DNA of 64,000 nt from Anaerosacchariphilus polymeriproducens. GTDB taxonomy: Bacteria > Bacillota > Clostridia > Lachnospirales > Lachnospiraceae. The stretch is from NCBI RefSeq assembly GCF_003363435.1, contig NZ_QRCT01000034.1, positions 186,001-250,000 of the forward strand, given 5' to 3'. A model generated the notes under the pieces. It had not been told where the DNA came from and ran no database searches. It worked only from the letters and a program-made list of their open reading frames with translations. Position 1 is the first letter of the stretch, and each line of letters starts with the position of its first letter. The translations under genes and the position numbers were made by a program. Positions 16,250 to 24,531 of this stretch are shown in pieces.

Positions 16250-17354
16250 TATTATCTCCTATCAAAACATAGTTAATTGCTTCTAACAATTCTTTGTCAG
16301 TAATAGTATGATCAATAAAAGCATTTCCAATATCTTTTAATAATACAAATTTAATATGGCCTGACTCCATTTTTTTATCCAGTTTCGTGGTTTCTAGAAC
16401 ATGTTTTGAATTTAAATCAGGATATTTTATGCTAATTGGTAGTTTGAAATTTATTAGATTGCTTTTTATATAATTAAATTCTTCTTCTTTAATATAACCT
16501 TTTTTATAAGAAATATATGCTGCACTTACGATTCCTACAGAAACACATTCTCCATGTAATAAAGAAAAATTAGTTAATTTTTCAATAGAATGCCCCACTG
16601 TATGTCCTAAGTTTAAAAGTGCTCTCTCACCTTTTTCTTTCGGATCATTCTCTACAACTACTCTTTTTATATCACAACTATGACAAATCATTTCTTTTAA
16701 AATATCAATATTTCTGTTTTGAATTTCGTTCATATTCTGTATAAGCCATTCAAAAAAGATCTTGTCTTTTATTAAACCATGTTTATAAATTTCAGCAATT
16801 CCTGAATGATATTGTTTATCATCTAAAGAATTTAAAGTAGATAGATTCATGTAAACTAACTTGGGCTGATAGAATGCCCCCACCATGTTTTTATAACATT
16901 CAAAATCTACGCCTGTTTTTCCGCCAATACTACTATCTACTTGTGAAAGCAATGTAGTTGGTAATTGTACAAAATCAATTCCACGCAAATAGGTAGCAGC
17001 GGCAAAACCCGTCAAATCTCCTACGACTCCTCCACCTAATGCTAATAACATGTCTTTACGATCAAATTTGTTTAAAATAAGATGTTCATACAGTCTTTGA
17101 ACCGTTGCAATATTTTTACTTTCTTCACCTGCTTGAAATGAAAAAACAGATACCATAGAAGAAATTTCTTTAAGAAGTTCTTGAAGTTCTTTTGCATACA
17201 GTTTTTCTACATTAGAATCGGTAACGATACAAAGCTTTTTGTTTTGAACATTAAGTAATTTCAATTCATCTATTAAATTTTGATATGATTCTCTAAAAAC
17301 AATATCATAAATCGGCTCATTGTCATAATGGACAACTAGTCGCTCATTTTTCAT
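16242..17354 (-). CDS. aroB: 3-dehydroquinate synthase
   Basis: AroB converts DAHP to 3-dehydroquinate in the shikimate pathway, using NAD and a divalent metal. The 370 residues contain GGGVVGDLTGFAAATYLRG, QLPTTLLSQVDSSIGGKTG with its lysine, and NLGHTVGHSIE with metal-binding histidines. The site AGGAGGATATAAAATT precedes the ATG at 17354. It lies between sepF and lspA, a place often held by ylmG, ylmH and divIVA in other Firmicutes. A structured 171-base spacer precedes it. Confidence 0.96.
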   Translation of the reverse strand: MKNERLVVHYDNEPIYDIVFRESYQNLIDELKLLNVQNKKLCIVTDSNVEKLYAKELQELLKEISSMVSVFSFQAGEESKNIATVQRLYEHLILNKFDRKDMLLALGGGVVGDLTGFAAATYLRGIDFVQLPTTLLSQVDSSIGGKTGVDFECYKNMVGAFYQPKLVYMNLSTLNSLDDKQYHSGIAEIYKHGLIKDKIFFEWLIQNMNEIQNRNIDILKEMICHSCDIKRVVVENDPKEKGERALLNLGHTVGHSIEKLTNFSLLHGECVSVGIVSAAYISYKKGYIKEEEFNYIKSNLINFKLPISIKYPDLNSKHVLETTKLDKKMESGHIKFVLLKDIGNAFIDHTITDKELLEAINYVLIGDNNE

Positions 17355-17407
17355 AATTTTATATCCTCCTATAAAGCATTTCTAATAGTCTTAAGAACCA
17401 AACATAA

Positions 17408-17514
17408 AGAGCATCCGTAAAGTTTGAACTTGACCGATGCTCTCCTGTGCGACAAAGTGTCTAAAACTTCCTTAAGTTTAAGCTGAGAGTAAATATGAGA
17501 GATAGACACTTTGT
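17408..17514 (-). other. Structured spacer between sepF and aroB, possible RNA element or terminator
   Basis: Two hairpins lie head to tail in the 171-base gap. The first in transcription order pairs 17503-17514 with 17452-17463, a perfect 12-bp stem whose arms read ACAAAGTGTCTA and TAGACACTTTGT on the top strand; it encloses a smaller AAACTT/AAGTTT hairpin at 17464-17479. The second pairs 17436-17443 with 17408-17415 (GATGCTCT with AGAGCATC) around an inner AAGTT/AACTT stem, followed on the minus strand by TTTATGTTT. The second may be a weak terminator. I recognise no known riboswitch or T-box consensus. Confidence 0.5.
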
Positions 17515-17525
17515 TATAAATAAAA

Positions 17526-18041
17526 TTAAAATTCTGCTGAAATAGGCGGAACTTCAAAAGCACCATTTAATATATCTTGAAAATCTCCGGATATATCTAC
17601 ATATGCTGGTGTTATAATAAAAATATAATTTGATATCTTTTGCAAGTTACCATTAATTGCAAAGCATGAACCCGAAGTGAAATCAATTACTCTCTGGGCT
17701 ATTTCGACATCTAATCCCTCTAAATTAAGTACGACGGTACGGTTTGTCAATAATATTTCAGTAATCTCTCTCGAATCTTCTACAGTTGTAGGTTTAACAA
17801 CACAAACTTCCATTCCACCTGCTTGTTTTTTTGATTGTCTCATTGGGGTCACCTTTGATGTAGCTTTCGATGAACGAAGTTTTTGTTTTTCATCATATTC
17901 ATCAAACTCATCTTTCTTAAAATGTTTCTTTTTTGCCTTCTCTTCTATTTCGTAATCGTCATATTCATCATAATCGTCATACTCATCATCATAATCATCA
18001 TTTAACTTCATAACATTTAAAAATTTATCCAATACGCTCAT
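17526..18041 (-). CDS. sepF: Cell division protein SepF
   Basis: SepF binds FtsZ and the membrane and bundles FtsZ filaments at the septum. The 171 residues start with MSVLDKFLNVMKL, the amphipathic membrane-binding helix, followed by a very acidic tyrosine-rich linker (about residues 15-33, alternating DDY and DEY units), a basic stretch, and the folded SepF domain from about 76 to 165 (VVKPTTVEDSREITEILLTNRTVVLNLEG, DFTSGSCFAINGNLQKI). The ATG at 18041 follows AGGAG; a start at 18080 would add 13 residues upstream of the ribosome binding site. It is 10 bases after yggS. Confidence 0.95.
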   Translation of the reverse strand: MSVLDKFLNVMKLNDDYDDEYDDYDEYDDYEIEEKAKKKHFKKDEFDEYDEKQKLRSSKATSKVTPMRQSKKQAGGMEVCVVKPTTVEDSREITEILLTNRTVVLNLEGLDVEIAQRVIDFTSGSCFAINGNLQKISNYIFIITPAYVDISGDFQDILNGAFEVPPISAEF

Positions 18042-18051
18042 TTTTAATCTC

Positions 18052-18747
18052 CTATCCTTTATTATAATCTCTTTCTCCAAAAATTCCTGTCCCTACTCTT
18101 ACCATAGTAGCACCTTCTTCGATAGCTACTTGATAATCTCCTGTCATTCCCATCGAAAGAATTTTCATATCTACATTATCAATGTTTTTGTTTTTTATGT
18201 CAACAGCTAATTTTTTTAATTCCTTAAAAACTTCTCTATTATCTTCAGGATTCGTAACATATGGTGCAATAGTCATTAACCCTTTAACTTTTATTTGGGG
18301 CAATTGAGAAATTTCTTGAACTAATTCAATACAAGTTTCAAGGGTCGTCCCAAATTTACTATCCTCTTTTGCAACATTTACTTCAATCAAAATTGAAACT
18401 ATTACTTGTTTTTTAAGAGCTTCTTTATTGATTTCCTGTGCTAACTTTAAAGAATCGACGGAATGAATTAAATCAACTTTATCAACTATATATTTTACCT
18501 TATTTCTTTGTAAATGTCCAATCATATGCCATCTAATATCTTTTGGTAAGACTTCATATTTATCCATTATCTCTTGTACTTTATTTTCACCAAAACATCT
18601 GATACCAGCATCATAAGCTTCTTGCAACATTTCGACCGGTTTTGTTTTACTTACAGCAATCAAGGTGACTTCATCCGGGTTCCGGCTGCTTTTTGAACAT
18701 GCTTCAAAGATTCTTTCATGAACAGTTTTTAGGTTTTCTGTTACCAC
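18052..18747 (-). CDS. YggS/PLPBP family PLP-binding protein
   Basis: A 231-residue pyridoxal phosphate-binding protein involved in vitamin B6 homeostasis, without known catalysis. The PLP lysine is Lys34 in LIAVSKTKP; CFGENKVQEIMDK, WHMIGHLQRNK and MGMTGDYQVAIEEG are signature stretches. I choose the GTG at 18747, nine bases after AAGGAGT, which gives the family's normal length; a start at 18786 would overlap the upstream gene. yggS next to sepF is the standard Gram-positive division cluster arrangement. Confidence 0.93.
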   Translation of the reverse strand: MVTENLKTVHERIFEACSKSSRNPDEVTLIAVSKTKPVEMLQEAYDAGIRCFGENKVQEIMDKYEVLPKDIRWHMIGHLQRNKVKYIVDKVDLIHSVDSLKLAQEINKEALKKQVIVSILIEVNVAKEDSKFGTTLETCIELVQEISQLPQIKVKGLMTIAPYVTNPEDNREVFKELKKLAVDIKNKNIDNVDMKILSMGMTGDYQVAIEEGATMVRVGTGIFGERDYNKG

Positions 18748-18763
18748 TTTGCAATCACTCCTT

Positions 18764-20140
18764 TTATTGAATAATATCATCCTCATTTATTGAATCACTA
18801 TCTAATGCAATGTGATCATATAAAGCCAGACCATAATCAGTTCCTGATTTTATGATACAATATTCTTCATTCTGATACAAAATTTCAATTCGTTTAAACA
18901 TTGCATATCCTTTATTGATATTATAAACACCTATTAAAGATTCTTTTTTACCTAATTGATATCGTTCATTAGAATCTGGTTTAATAATTGTATCACCGGT
19001 ATTAAAACATGATGTATCGACATAACAAACTTTATCATCAGAATAATATAATGTAGTAGGGGTGAATTTGACGGCAGATTTTTGCTCTTCATCCAGTTTT
19101 TCAACAATAAAACCTGGTTTTTTACTATTTCCCCCATGTGTTACATAATCTGACGGAATTATATAAAATTCTTTTTTTGTAATTGAAGAAGCAGGTATTT
19201 TTAAGCCTTCATCATCATTAATTTGAAGCTCAACATCAATATAACGCTCTGAAGCGAATCTTACTAAGGAATTTGTAAATGATAGTTTGGCCAATTTTTT
19301 TCCATCTTTTTCGAAAATGTTGAATCCAGCCCAAGTTGTAGAATCGTCCTTTAAAAATTTCACTTCTATATTTTCAGTATCTTCTAATTTTTTTGCTAAA
19401 GCTTCATCGATTTCAATAATTAGATTCCAATTTTCACTTGATACTAATTTATAGATAATATCTCCAGCTTTTACAGTGTTAGATTTATGATTTATCTTTC
19501 TATAATTTGTATCGTTTAAATATGAATACTGAAAATTGTCTTGTGAAACATTTTCATATCCATCTGTTGAAAATAAAATCATTCCGGCTGCAGGTGCTTT
19601 ATAAGTTTGCATATTTAGATTACTATCATTTTCATTCATTTTTTCTAATGCATTTAAATTTATACTGGAAATCAGGCTCTCTTCAATATCATATTTAAAA
19701 TCATAAACATCAGTAAAATCCATTTTATTAAAAGTATAGCTAAAATCAGTTATACTTTTATGAATTTCTGTAAGTTCTTTTTTGTCTAAAATATCAGAAT
19801 TACCATCAGTTGATTTAAGTAGATCAGATAGATTACCAGTTGAATTTATAGAATATATAAAAGATGAACATCCAACCTTTTCACACTCTCTCGCATAATA
19901 TGTAATGTTTCCAGAATCCTGAGCTGTTACAATATTTTCTTCTTTTATGGCAAAACCATGATACTTATAATTCGTAGCAAGCTTTCCTTTATTAACTTCA
20001 TAAACAGATATATGCTTAGAGAAAAAATATAAAGTTACTGAGATTATAATATATATAAATATAATACTAAAAATAATCAGACCAATATTTAAATGTACTG
20101 GTTTTTTATATTTTCTAATCTTACGATTTCTTCTTGTCAA
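18764..20140 (-). CDS. HlyD-like membrane-anchored protein
   Basis: A 458-residue protein with a basic N-terminus, one transmembrane segment at about residues 18-40, and a long extracellular part. The arrangement resembles HlyD-type adaptor proteins: a lipoyl/barrel-like half before and after a helical middle (GMILFSTDGYENV; VKAGDIIYKLVSSENWNLIIEID; LKIPASSITKKEFYIIP). Similar proteins sit next to yggS and sepF in Lachnospiraceae. No transporter or outer-membrane partner is nearby, so export is not supported by context. Translation appears to start at a TTG (20140) after AGGTG. Function is unknown. Confidence 0.7.
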   Translation of the reverse strand: MTRRNRKIRKYKKPVHLNIGLIIFSIIFIYIIISVTLYFFSKHISVYEVNKGKLATNYKYHGFAIKEENIVTAQDSGNITYYARECEKVGCSSFIYSINSTGNLSDLLKSTDGNSDILDKKELTEIHKSITDFSYTFNKMDFTDVYDFKYDIEESLISSINLNALEKMNENDSNLNMQTYKAPAAGMILFSTDGYENVSQDNFQYSYLNDTNYRKINHKSNTVKAGDIIYKLVSSENWNLIIEIDEALAKKLEDTENIEVKFLKDDSTTWAGFNIFEKDGKKLAKLSFTNSLVRFASERYIDVELQINDDEGLKIPASSITKKEFYIIPSDYVTHGGNSKKPGFIVEKLDEEQKSAVKFTPTTLYYSDDKVCYVDTSCFNTGDTIIKPDSNERYQLGKKESLIGVYNINKGYAMFKRIEILYQNEEYCIIKSGTDYGLALYDHIALDSDSINEDDIIQ

Positions 20141-20155
20141 AACATCACCTCAAAT

Positions 20156-21109
20156 TTATTTATAATCTAATTTATCTAAGGCGGCTCTTGCTAAATCTTG
20201 GTAAGCTATTCCTTGATAACTTTTGCGCTTTATCATACTATCCAAAAACTCATCTCTAAGTTTCCACCAGCTAGTCCCCCAATTTGAAAAGACAGCATCT
20301 TTTTGTGGAACCCTACTGAACAAACGTTCAATTATTATGTCAGGTCTTATATTTTCAATAAAAAGTACTAATCTCTCTAAATATTCTTGTTTTGAACATA
20401 AAGATATTGTACCATTTTCAAATTCATAACACAACCGTGTATTCTTAGGAATATATAAGGAATGTATTTTTACTATCTGAATGGGAAGTACTGATAATAC
20501 ATTAGCTGTTTCTAGTGTATCACGTATTGTATCATTAGGAAGATTTAATATGACATGTACACAAATTGGAAATGAATATGAACTTATTTTTAAAACACTA
20601 GATAAAAATGCTGCTAATCCATGTCCACGATTAATATAATCTAAGGTATGATAATTAATAGTCTGCAACCCTAATTCAAATGTAATTTCTATATGATACT
20701 CATTTTTAATATCCCTTAAAAAATTCAAATATTTTTCCTCTATACAATCCGGTCTTGTAGCGATAGATATTTCTACAATATCTTCTGAGCTTAGAGCTTC
20801 CAAAATATAATCTTTAAACTTTTTAAAAGGTATAAAAGTATTTGTATAATTTTGAAAATAGGCTATAAATTTATTTGCATGATATCTACGTTGAATTTTA
20901 TGTTTGTTATCTTCCAATTGCTGTAACACAGTTTTTGTATTTTCATGAGCTTCAAATCCTGTTCCTAATTCTGAACAAAAACTGCATCCATATGAATCAA
21001 TTCTATTAGGACATGATATTGGTAAATTTATAGGCAATTTATAAACTTTTTCACCATATTTATTTTGTAAAAATGTAGAGTATGTATTATATATATAATT
21101 AGATTTCAT
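20156..21109 (-). CDS. TIGR01212-family radical SAM protein
   Basis: A 317-residue radical SAM protein of the YhcC/YtqA type. The cluster cysteines are Cys33, Cys42 and Cys45 (ISCPNRIDSYGCSFCSE), the extended spacing typical of TIGR01212. EITFELGLQTINYHTLDYINRGH and CVHVILNLPNDTIRDTLETAN are family stretches. In other bacteria these proteins are linked to RNA or ribosome modification, but the substrate is unknown. It starts with ATG after GGAGAAAAT and lies 78 bases after the small P-loop gene. Confidence 0.9.
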   Translation of the reverse strand: MKSNYIYNTYSTFLQNKYGEKVYKLPINLPISCPNRIDSYGCSFCSELGTGFEAHENTKTVLQQLEDNKHKIQRRYHANKFIAYFQNYTNTFIPFKKFKDYILEALSSEDIVEISIATRPDCIEEKYLNFLRDIKNEYHIEITFELGLQTINYHTLDYINRGHGLAAFLSSVLKISSYSFPICVHVILNLPNDTIRDTLETANVLSVLPIQIVKIHSLYIPKNTRLCYEFENGTISLCSKQEYLERLVLFIENIRPDIIIERLFSRVPQKDAVFSNWGTSWWKLRDEFLDSMIKRKSYQGIAYQDLARAALDKLDYK

Positions 21110-21139
21110 ATTTTCTCCTTATTGCCATAAAAACCATGA

Positions 21140-21178
21140 ACAAGGTGTCTCATATATTTTGAGACACCTTGTATTTTT
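21140..21178 (+). terminator. Strong hairpin between the P-loop gene and the radical SAM gene
   Basis: A perfect 13-bp stem, ACAAGGTGTCTCA (21140-21152) with TGAGACACCTTGT (21160-21172), has a 7-base loop. The T-run (ATTTTTTA) follows it on the plus strand, while both flanking genes are on the minus strand, where the stem is followed by TCATGGTTTTT. It may end the P-loop transcript weakly on the minus strand, and could also stop antisense transcription. Confidence 0.6.
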
Positions 21179-21187
21179 TATTTATTA

Positions 21188-21604
21188 TTAGAGAGATATA
21201 ATAATATTTTGCTTTAAGTCTTCAGAAATTTCATTTTCATTTAGTGAAACACTTAAAACAAATTTAATATGATATTTTTCTCCTATATTGCTCAATTTAT
21301 GTATGGTCGATTCCAAATTATTGCATATACATGCTATTTCTAAAAAACTATCTAAATAAACTTGTTCTAAATCATGATCCTGTGAAATGATTCCACTAAT
21401 AAATCCGACAAATTCGTCACTATTATTGATTGGATAATCCTTAACATTAATTAACCTAACCTTATTACATAATTCATACATATGTTTTGTATTTTTGTCT
21501 AAGTAGACAATATTACCAGAGGCGGATTTTATCTCCGTATTAACTTTTTCGAGTAAGTGCTTTGTTTTACCTTTTCCTTTCTCGCCAACAATTAACTGTA
21601 TCAT
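21188..21604 (-). CDS. Small P-loop ATP-binding protein, function unknown
   Basis: A 138-residue protein starting MIQLIVGEKGKGKTKHLL, with a Walker A loop GEKGKGKT at residues 7-14. A loose Walker-B-like stretch (LEQVYLDSFLEIACIC) lies near residue 95. No further domain is visible. Similar short P-loop proteins are seen in Lachnospiraceae genomes, sometimes labelled PilT-like, but it lacks the size and motifs of a real PilT. The ATG at 21604 has an AGGAGG site; a start at 21649 would put the ribosome binding site inside the gene. It has its own promoter and two direct repeats in its 5' UTR. Confidence 0.7.
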   Translation of the reverse strand: MIQLIVGEKGKGKTKHLLEKVNTEIKSASGNIVYLDKNTKHMYELCNKVRLINVKDYPINNSDEFVGFISGIISQDHDLEQVYLDSFLEIACICNNLESTIHKLSNIGEKYHIKFVLSVSLNENEISEDLKQNIIISL

Positions 21605-21624
21605 CGCAATCTCCTCCTTTATTT

Positions 21625-21663
21625 TTTGCACAAATCCACCAACACACAAACAATTTGCACAAA
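21625..21663. repeat. Two direct repeats in the 5' UTR of the P-loop gene
   Basis: TTTGCACAAA occurs at 21625-21634 and again at 21654-21663, 29 bases apart start to start, close to three helical turns. Both lie downstream of the predicted start point (near 21678), where a repressor could bind. Confidence 0.6.
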
Positions 21664-21684
21664 AAATATTATTCTAATACAGTA

Positions 21685-21713
21685 ATTATAGTATATTTGA
21701 ACAAGAAATACAA
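21685..21713 (-). promoter_or_regulatory. Promoter of the small P-loop gene
   Basis: On the minus strand, TTGTAT (21708-21713) and a perfect TATAAT (21685-21690) are 17 bases apart. The predicted leader before the ATG at 21604 is about 75 bases and includes the direct repeats. Confidence 0.75.
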
Positions 21714-21750
21714 CTGATATTTAAATAATTTATAGAATCTTTCGATTTTC

Positions 21751-22737
21751 TTAATTTATATTTCGTAGTAAATCACTCATACCTGCATATAAAAGTGTCT
21801 TTCCATCTGCTTTTAAAATAATTGATATATATTGCTCATGATTTGTATTCTCACTTAGTAAAACCAAACAAGAACCTGCATCAAAAGTCGTTCCTGTTTT
21901 TCCGCCAATAACATTAGCTCCATCAGGCTCTTCTTCAACTCCGGTAATATAACGATTGGTTGCGCTCCAGGTAGTAGTAGTCGCTTTACCATTGGCATCT
22001 GTATAATTTGCAGTATATTCATTTGTATTAATGATTTTTATAAACTCATCATTTTTAATAACTTCTTTAAAAATTAAATATAAGTCATATACTGTTGTAT
22101 AATGTTGATCATCATGTAATCCGTGGGGATTAACAAAATGACTATTTGTTGCTCCTAAGCTTTTTGCTTCTTTATTCATTAAAGCTGCAAACTCTTCTAC
22201 ACTTCCAGACATATGTTCTGCGATAGCATTTCCGGCATCATTTCCAGAACAAATTAATAAACCATAAAGTGCCTGTTCCAATGTTATTTTATCACCTGCA
22301 CTAAAATGACAGGAGGAAGCATCTGAAGGTAAGTCAACTGCTTCGTTACTTACTGTAATCTCATCTGCTAAATTTCCGTATTTTAATGCAACCAAAGCTG
22401 TTAATATCTTTGTTGTACTAGCCGGATATAATTTGGTATGACAATTTTTAGAATACAAAACATTTTTTCTTTTTAAATCAAAAAGTCCTGCTCCTGCTGA
22501 ATCTGCTATATTAATATTTTCTAATGTAATATTATCTGTTCCTACAACACATAAATCATTTGCAAATGTAGTGATTTTAGATGAACCATTTACCCTTATT
22601 AAACCATATTCGTCAGATGTATCATAAACATCATACTTAAACGGATATTCAGTTTTTTTTCCACAACTACTTAAAGTTGTTAATATAAATCCAATAACTG
22701 CTAAAATTATTATTTTTCTTTTATTTATACATTTCAC
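21751..22737 (-). CDS. D-alanyl-D-alanine carboxypeptidase, lipoprotein (DacF/PBP5-like)
   Basis: A 328-residue penicillin-binding protein of the DD-carboxypeptidase class, trimming pentapeptides in the wall. The N-terminus is a lipoprotein signal with LSSC (Cys25). The catalytic motifs are STTK at 107-110, SGN at 164-166 and KTG at 280-282. The C-terminal domain of PBP5 is absent, so it is anchored by lipid rather than by a C-terminal amphipathic helix. It overlaps mgsA by 17 bases and ends the rodA-mgsA-dac string of the shape cluster. Confidence 0.93.
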   Translation of the reverse strand: MKCINKRKIIILAVIGFILTTLSSCGKKTEYPFKYDVYDTSDEYGLIRVNGSSKITTFANDLCVVGTDNITLENINIADSAGAGLFDLKRKNVLYSKNCHTKLYPASTTKILTALVALKYGNLADEITVSNEAVDLPSDASSCHFSAGDKITLEQALYGLLICSGNDAGNAIAEHMSGSVEEFAALMNKEAKSLGATNSHFVNPHGLHDDQHYTTVYDLYLIFKEVIKNDEFIKIINTNEYTANYTDANGKATTTTWSATNRYITGVEEEPDGANVIGGKTGTTFDAGSCLVLLSENTNHEQYISIILKADGKTLLYAGMSDLLRNIN

Positions 22738-23116
22738 GCCACTCTAAGTCTCCTCTATCAAGAGATTTAATTAACAATTCTGCCGTAGCAAGATTTGTTG
22801 CTAATGGAATATTATGTGTATCACATAATTTCACAACATTGTTTACATCAGGTTCGTGAGATTTGGGAGATAGTGGGTCTCTTAAAAAAATCATCAAATC
22901 AATTTGATTGTGTTCAATCTGAGCACCTAGTTGTTGCTCTCCACCTAAGTGACCTGCCAAATATTTATAAATTGACAGATTAGTTACCTCTTCAATGAGT
23001 CTACCTGTTGTACCTGTTGCATACAAATCATTTTTACATAAAATTCCTCTGTATGCAATACAAAAGTTCTGCATTAATTTTTTCTTTGCATCATGTGCGA
23101 TTAATCCTATGTTCAT
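22721..23116 (-). CDS. mgsA: Methylglyoxal synthase
   Basis: MgsA converts dihydroxyacetone phosphate to methylglyoxal, a bypass of lower glycolysis when phosphate is short. The 131 residues contain IGLIAHDAKK at the start, TGTTGRLIEE, GGEQQLGAQI, and MIFLRDPLSPKSHEPDV with the catalytic Asp, followed by IPLATNLATAELLI. All key positions are present. It lies just after rodA in the cell-shape cluster, a common linkage in Clostridia without an obvious functional reason. Confidence 0.96.
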   Translation of the reverse strand: MNIGLIAHDAKKKLMQNFCIAYRGILCKNDLYATGTTGRLIEEVTNLSIYKYLAGHLGGEQQLGAQIEHNQIDLMIFLRDPLSPKSHEPDVNNVVKLCDTHNIPLATNLATAELLIKSLDRGDLEWREMYK

Positions 23117-23131
23117 TCTTTTTCCCCCTAT

Positions 23132-24238
23132 CTAATATTTTTTGGGTTGCAATCCTACATTCAAAACTAAGCCCATTCCAATAAATAAACTTATAAGCGA
23201 GCTCAAACCATAACTAACAAAAGGTAAAACTAACCCTGTATTAGGTAATAGCCTCGTTACAACACTGATATTAATAAAACTCTGAAAAGCAATTAAAGCG
23301 GCCATACCACAACATATCATAGTTCCAGTTTTATCCTTAGCATTTTTTCCTATCCAAATACATTCTAACACAATTAATAACAAAAGACCAATAACAACGC
23401 AGCCTCCAACAAATCCCAATTCTTCTCCTACGACAGAAAATATAAAGTCTGTATGAGATTCTGAAACAAAATCACCATTTTTTACAGAAGATATCATTGT
23501 ATTATTTAGACCTTTTCCGAATAGCTGACCTGAGCCTATTGCCATGATAGAGTTTTTTTGTTGTAATGTCAAATCTAAATATAGTTTATTTTCCGGATGA
23601 AGCCATGCCATGATTCTGCGAAACTGATATCCTTGTAGTAAAGACTGATTTGGTTGTAGAATTATACTAATAAAAATTCCGGCTAAAGGAACAAATAATG
23701 CAAAAATGCAACCAATTATTTTAGGGCTAAGTCCTGCAATATATATAATTACACAAAATATAAGTGCCACTACAATACTTGTAGATAAAGCTGGTTGTTT
23801 TAATATTAATAACCAGGGAATCAATATTAAAATACCAGTTAACGCTAATGTTTTCAATGTATTTAAATCATCAATATGTCTATTAAAAAATTCTGCAAAA
23901 AATATAATTAATAGTATTTTCGATAACTCAGATGGCTGAAAACGGAAACCAATATCTATCCAACGTGTTGCGCCACCTGCATCATCGCCAAAAAACCTAA
24001 CTAGTAATAAAAATCCTATATTTGCAAAATATAAAATCCAGTAATAATTTAAAATATACTTATAATCAATCAAAGATATCACAATCATTACACAAAGTCC
24101 TAAAATAACTCCGAATAATTGCTTGTTTTGCACTGCTTTTAAGGCGCTTCCTACAACAAAAACACCTATTGTACTAAGAGCCATTATTAAAATTATGAGT
24201 CTAAAATGATAATCTTTAAGTTTATATTGTTTTAACAT
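23132..24238 (-). CDS. rodA: SEDS-family peptidoglycan polymerase RodA
   Basis: A 368-residue polytopic membrane protein with about ten hydrophobic segments. RWIDIGFRFQPSELSKI, ESHTDFIFSVVGEELGFVGG and NTGLVLPFVSYGLSSLI are the SEDS signatures; the Asp in SHTDFIF corresponds to the catalytic residue. SEDS proteins polymerise glycan strands with a class B PBP, here presumably the PBP2 encoded in the same cluster. Position near mreBCD and pbp2 favours RodA over FtsW or SpoVE. Confidence 0.94.
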   Translation of the reverse strand: MLKQYKLKDYHFRLIILIMALSTIGVFVVGSALKAVQNKQLFGVILGLCVMIVISLIDYKYILNYYWILYFANIGFLLLVRFFGDDAGGATRWIDIGFRFQPSELSKILLIIFFAEFFNRHIDDLNTLKTLALTGILILIPWLLILKQPALSTSIVVALIFCVIIYIAGLSPKIIGCIFALFVPLAGIFISIILQPNQSLLQGYQFRRIMAWLHPENKLYLDLTLQQKNSIMAIGSGQLFGKGLNNTMISSVKNGDFVSESHTDFIFSVVGEELGFVGGCVVIGLLLLIVLECIWIGKNAKDKTGTMICCGMAALIAFQSFINISVVTRLLPNTGLVLPFVSYGLSSLISLFIGMGLVLNVGLQPKKY

Positions 24239-24253
24239 ATTAATACACCTGTT

Positions 24254-24529
24254 TTATTCTTTTATTGTTTGTATAGTTTTTATCGGTATATTCGCATACA
24301 ACCTTGGCATACGATACATACTGTTGCTTTTATTTTCTTGTATTATTTGGACACTAGAATTTTGGGTATCTATCTCCATATATTTTTGTACGACCTGTAG
24401 AATCTCTAATTGAATATGATTCAACACATCTGGTGGACAATTAACTCGTTCTGAATAAATTAGTAGTTTTAGTCTTTCTTTTGCAACATTTCCTGAATAA
24501 AGTTTGCGTTTAAAACGAAGAAATCCCAT
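24254..24529 (-). CDS. minE: Cell division topological specificity factor MinE
   Basis: A 91-residue MinE. The N-terminal MGFLRFKRK is the membrane-targeting and MinD-binding region, followed by VAKERLKLLIYSERVNCPP and a C-terminal dimerisation part. The ATG at 24529 lies six bases after AGGAGG; a GTG at 24535 directly abuts that site and is less likely. It follows minD after 2 bases. MinE makes the MinCD inhibitor oscillate or cluster so that septa form at mid-cell. Confidence 0.94.
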   Translation of the reverse strand: MGFLRFKRKLYSGNVAKERLKLLIYSERVNCPPDVLNHIQLEILQVVQKYMEIDTQNSSVQIIQENKSNSMYRMPRLYANIPIKTIQTIKE

Positions 24530-24531
24530 TT

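Noticed and set aside
17355-17525. T-box or aromatic amino acid riboswitch before aroB
   Set aside because: No T-box sequence (AGGGTGGNACCGCG) or known riboswitch core could be found.
17369-17566. A 65-codon minus-strand reading frame in the sepF-aroB spacer
   Set aside because: It overlaps the end of sepF in another frame and reads through the hairpins; no start signal.
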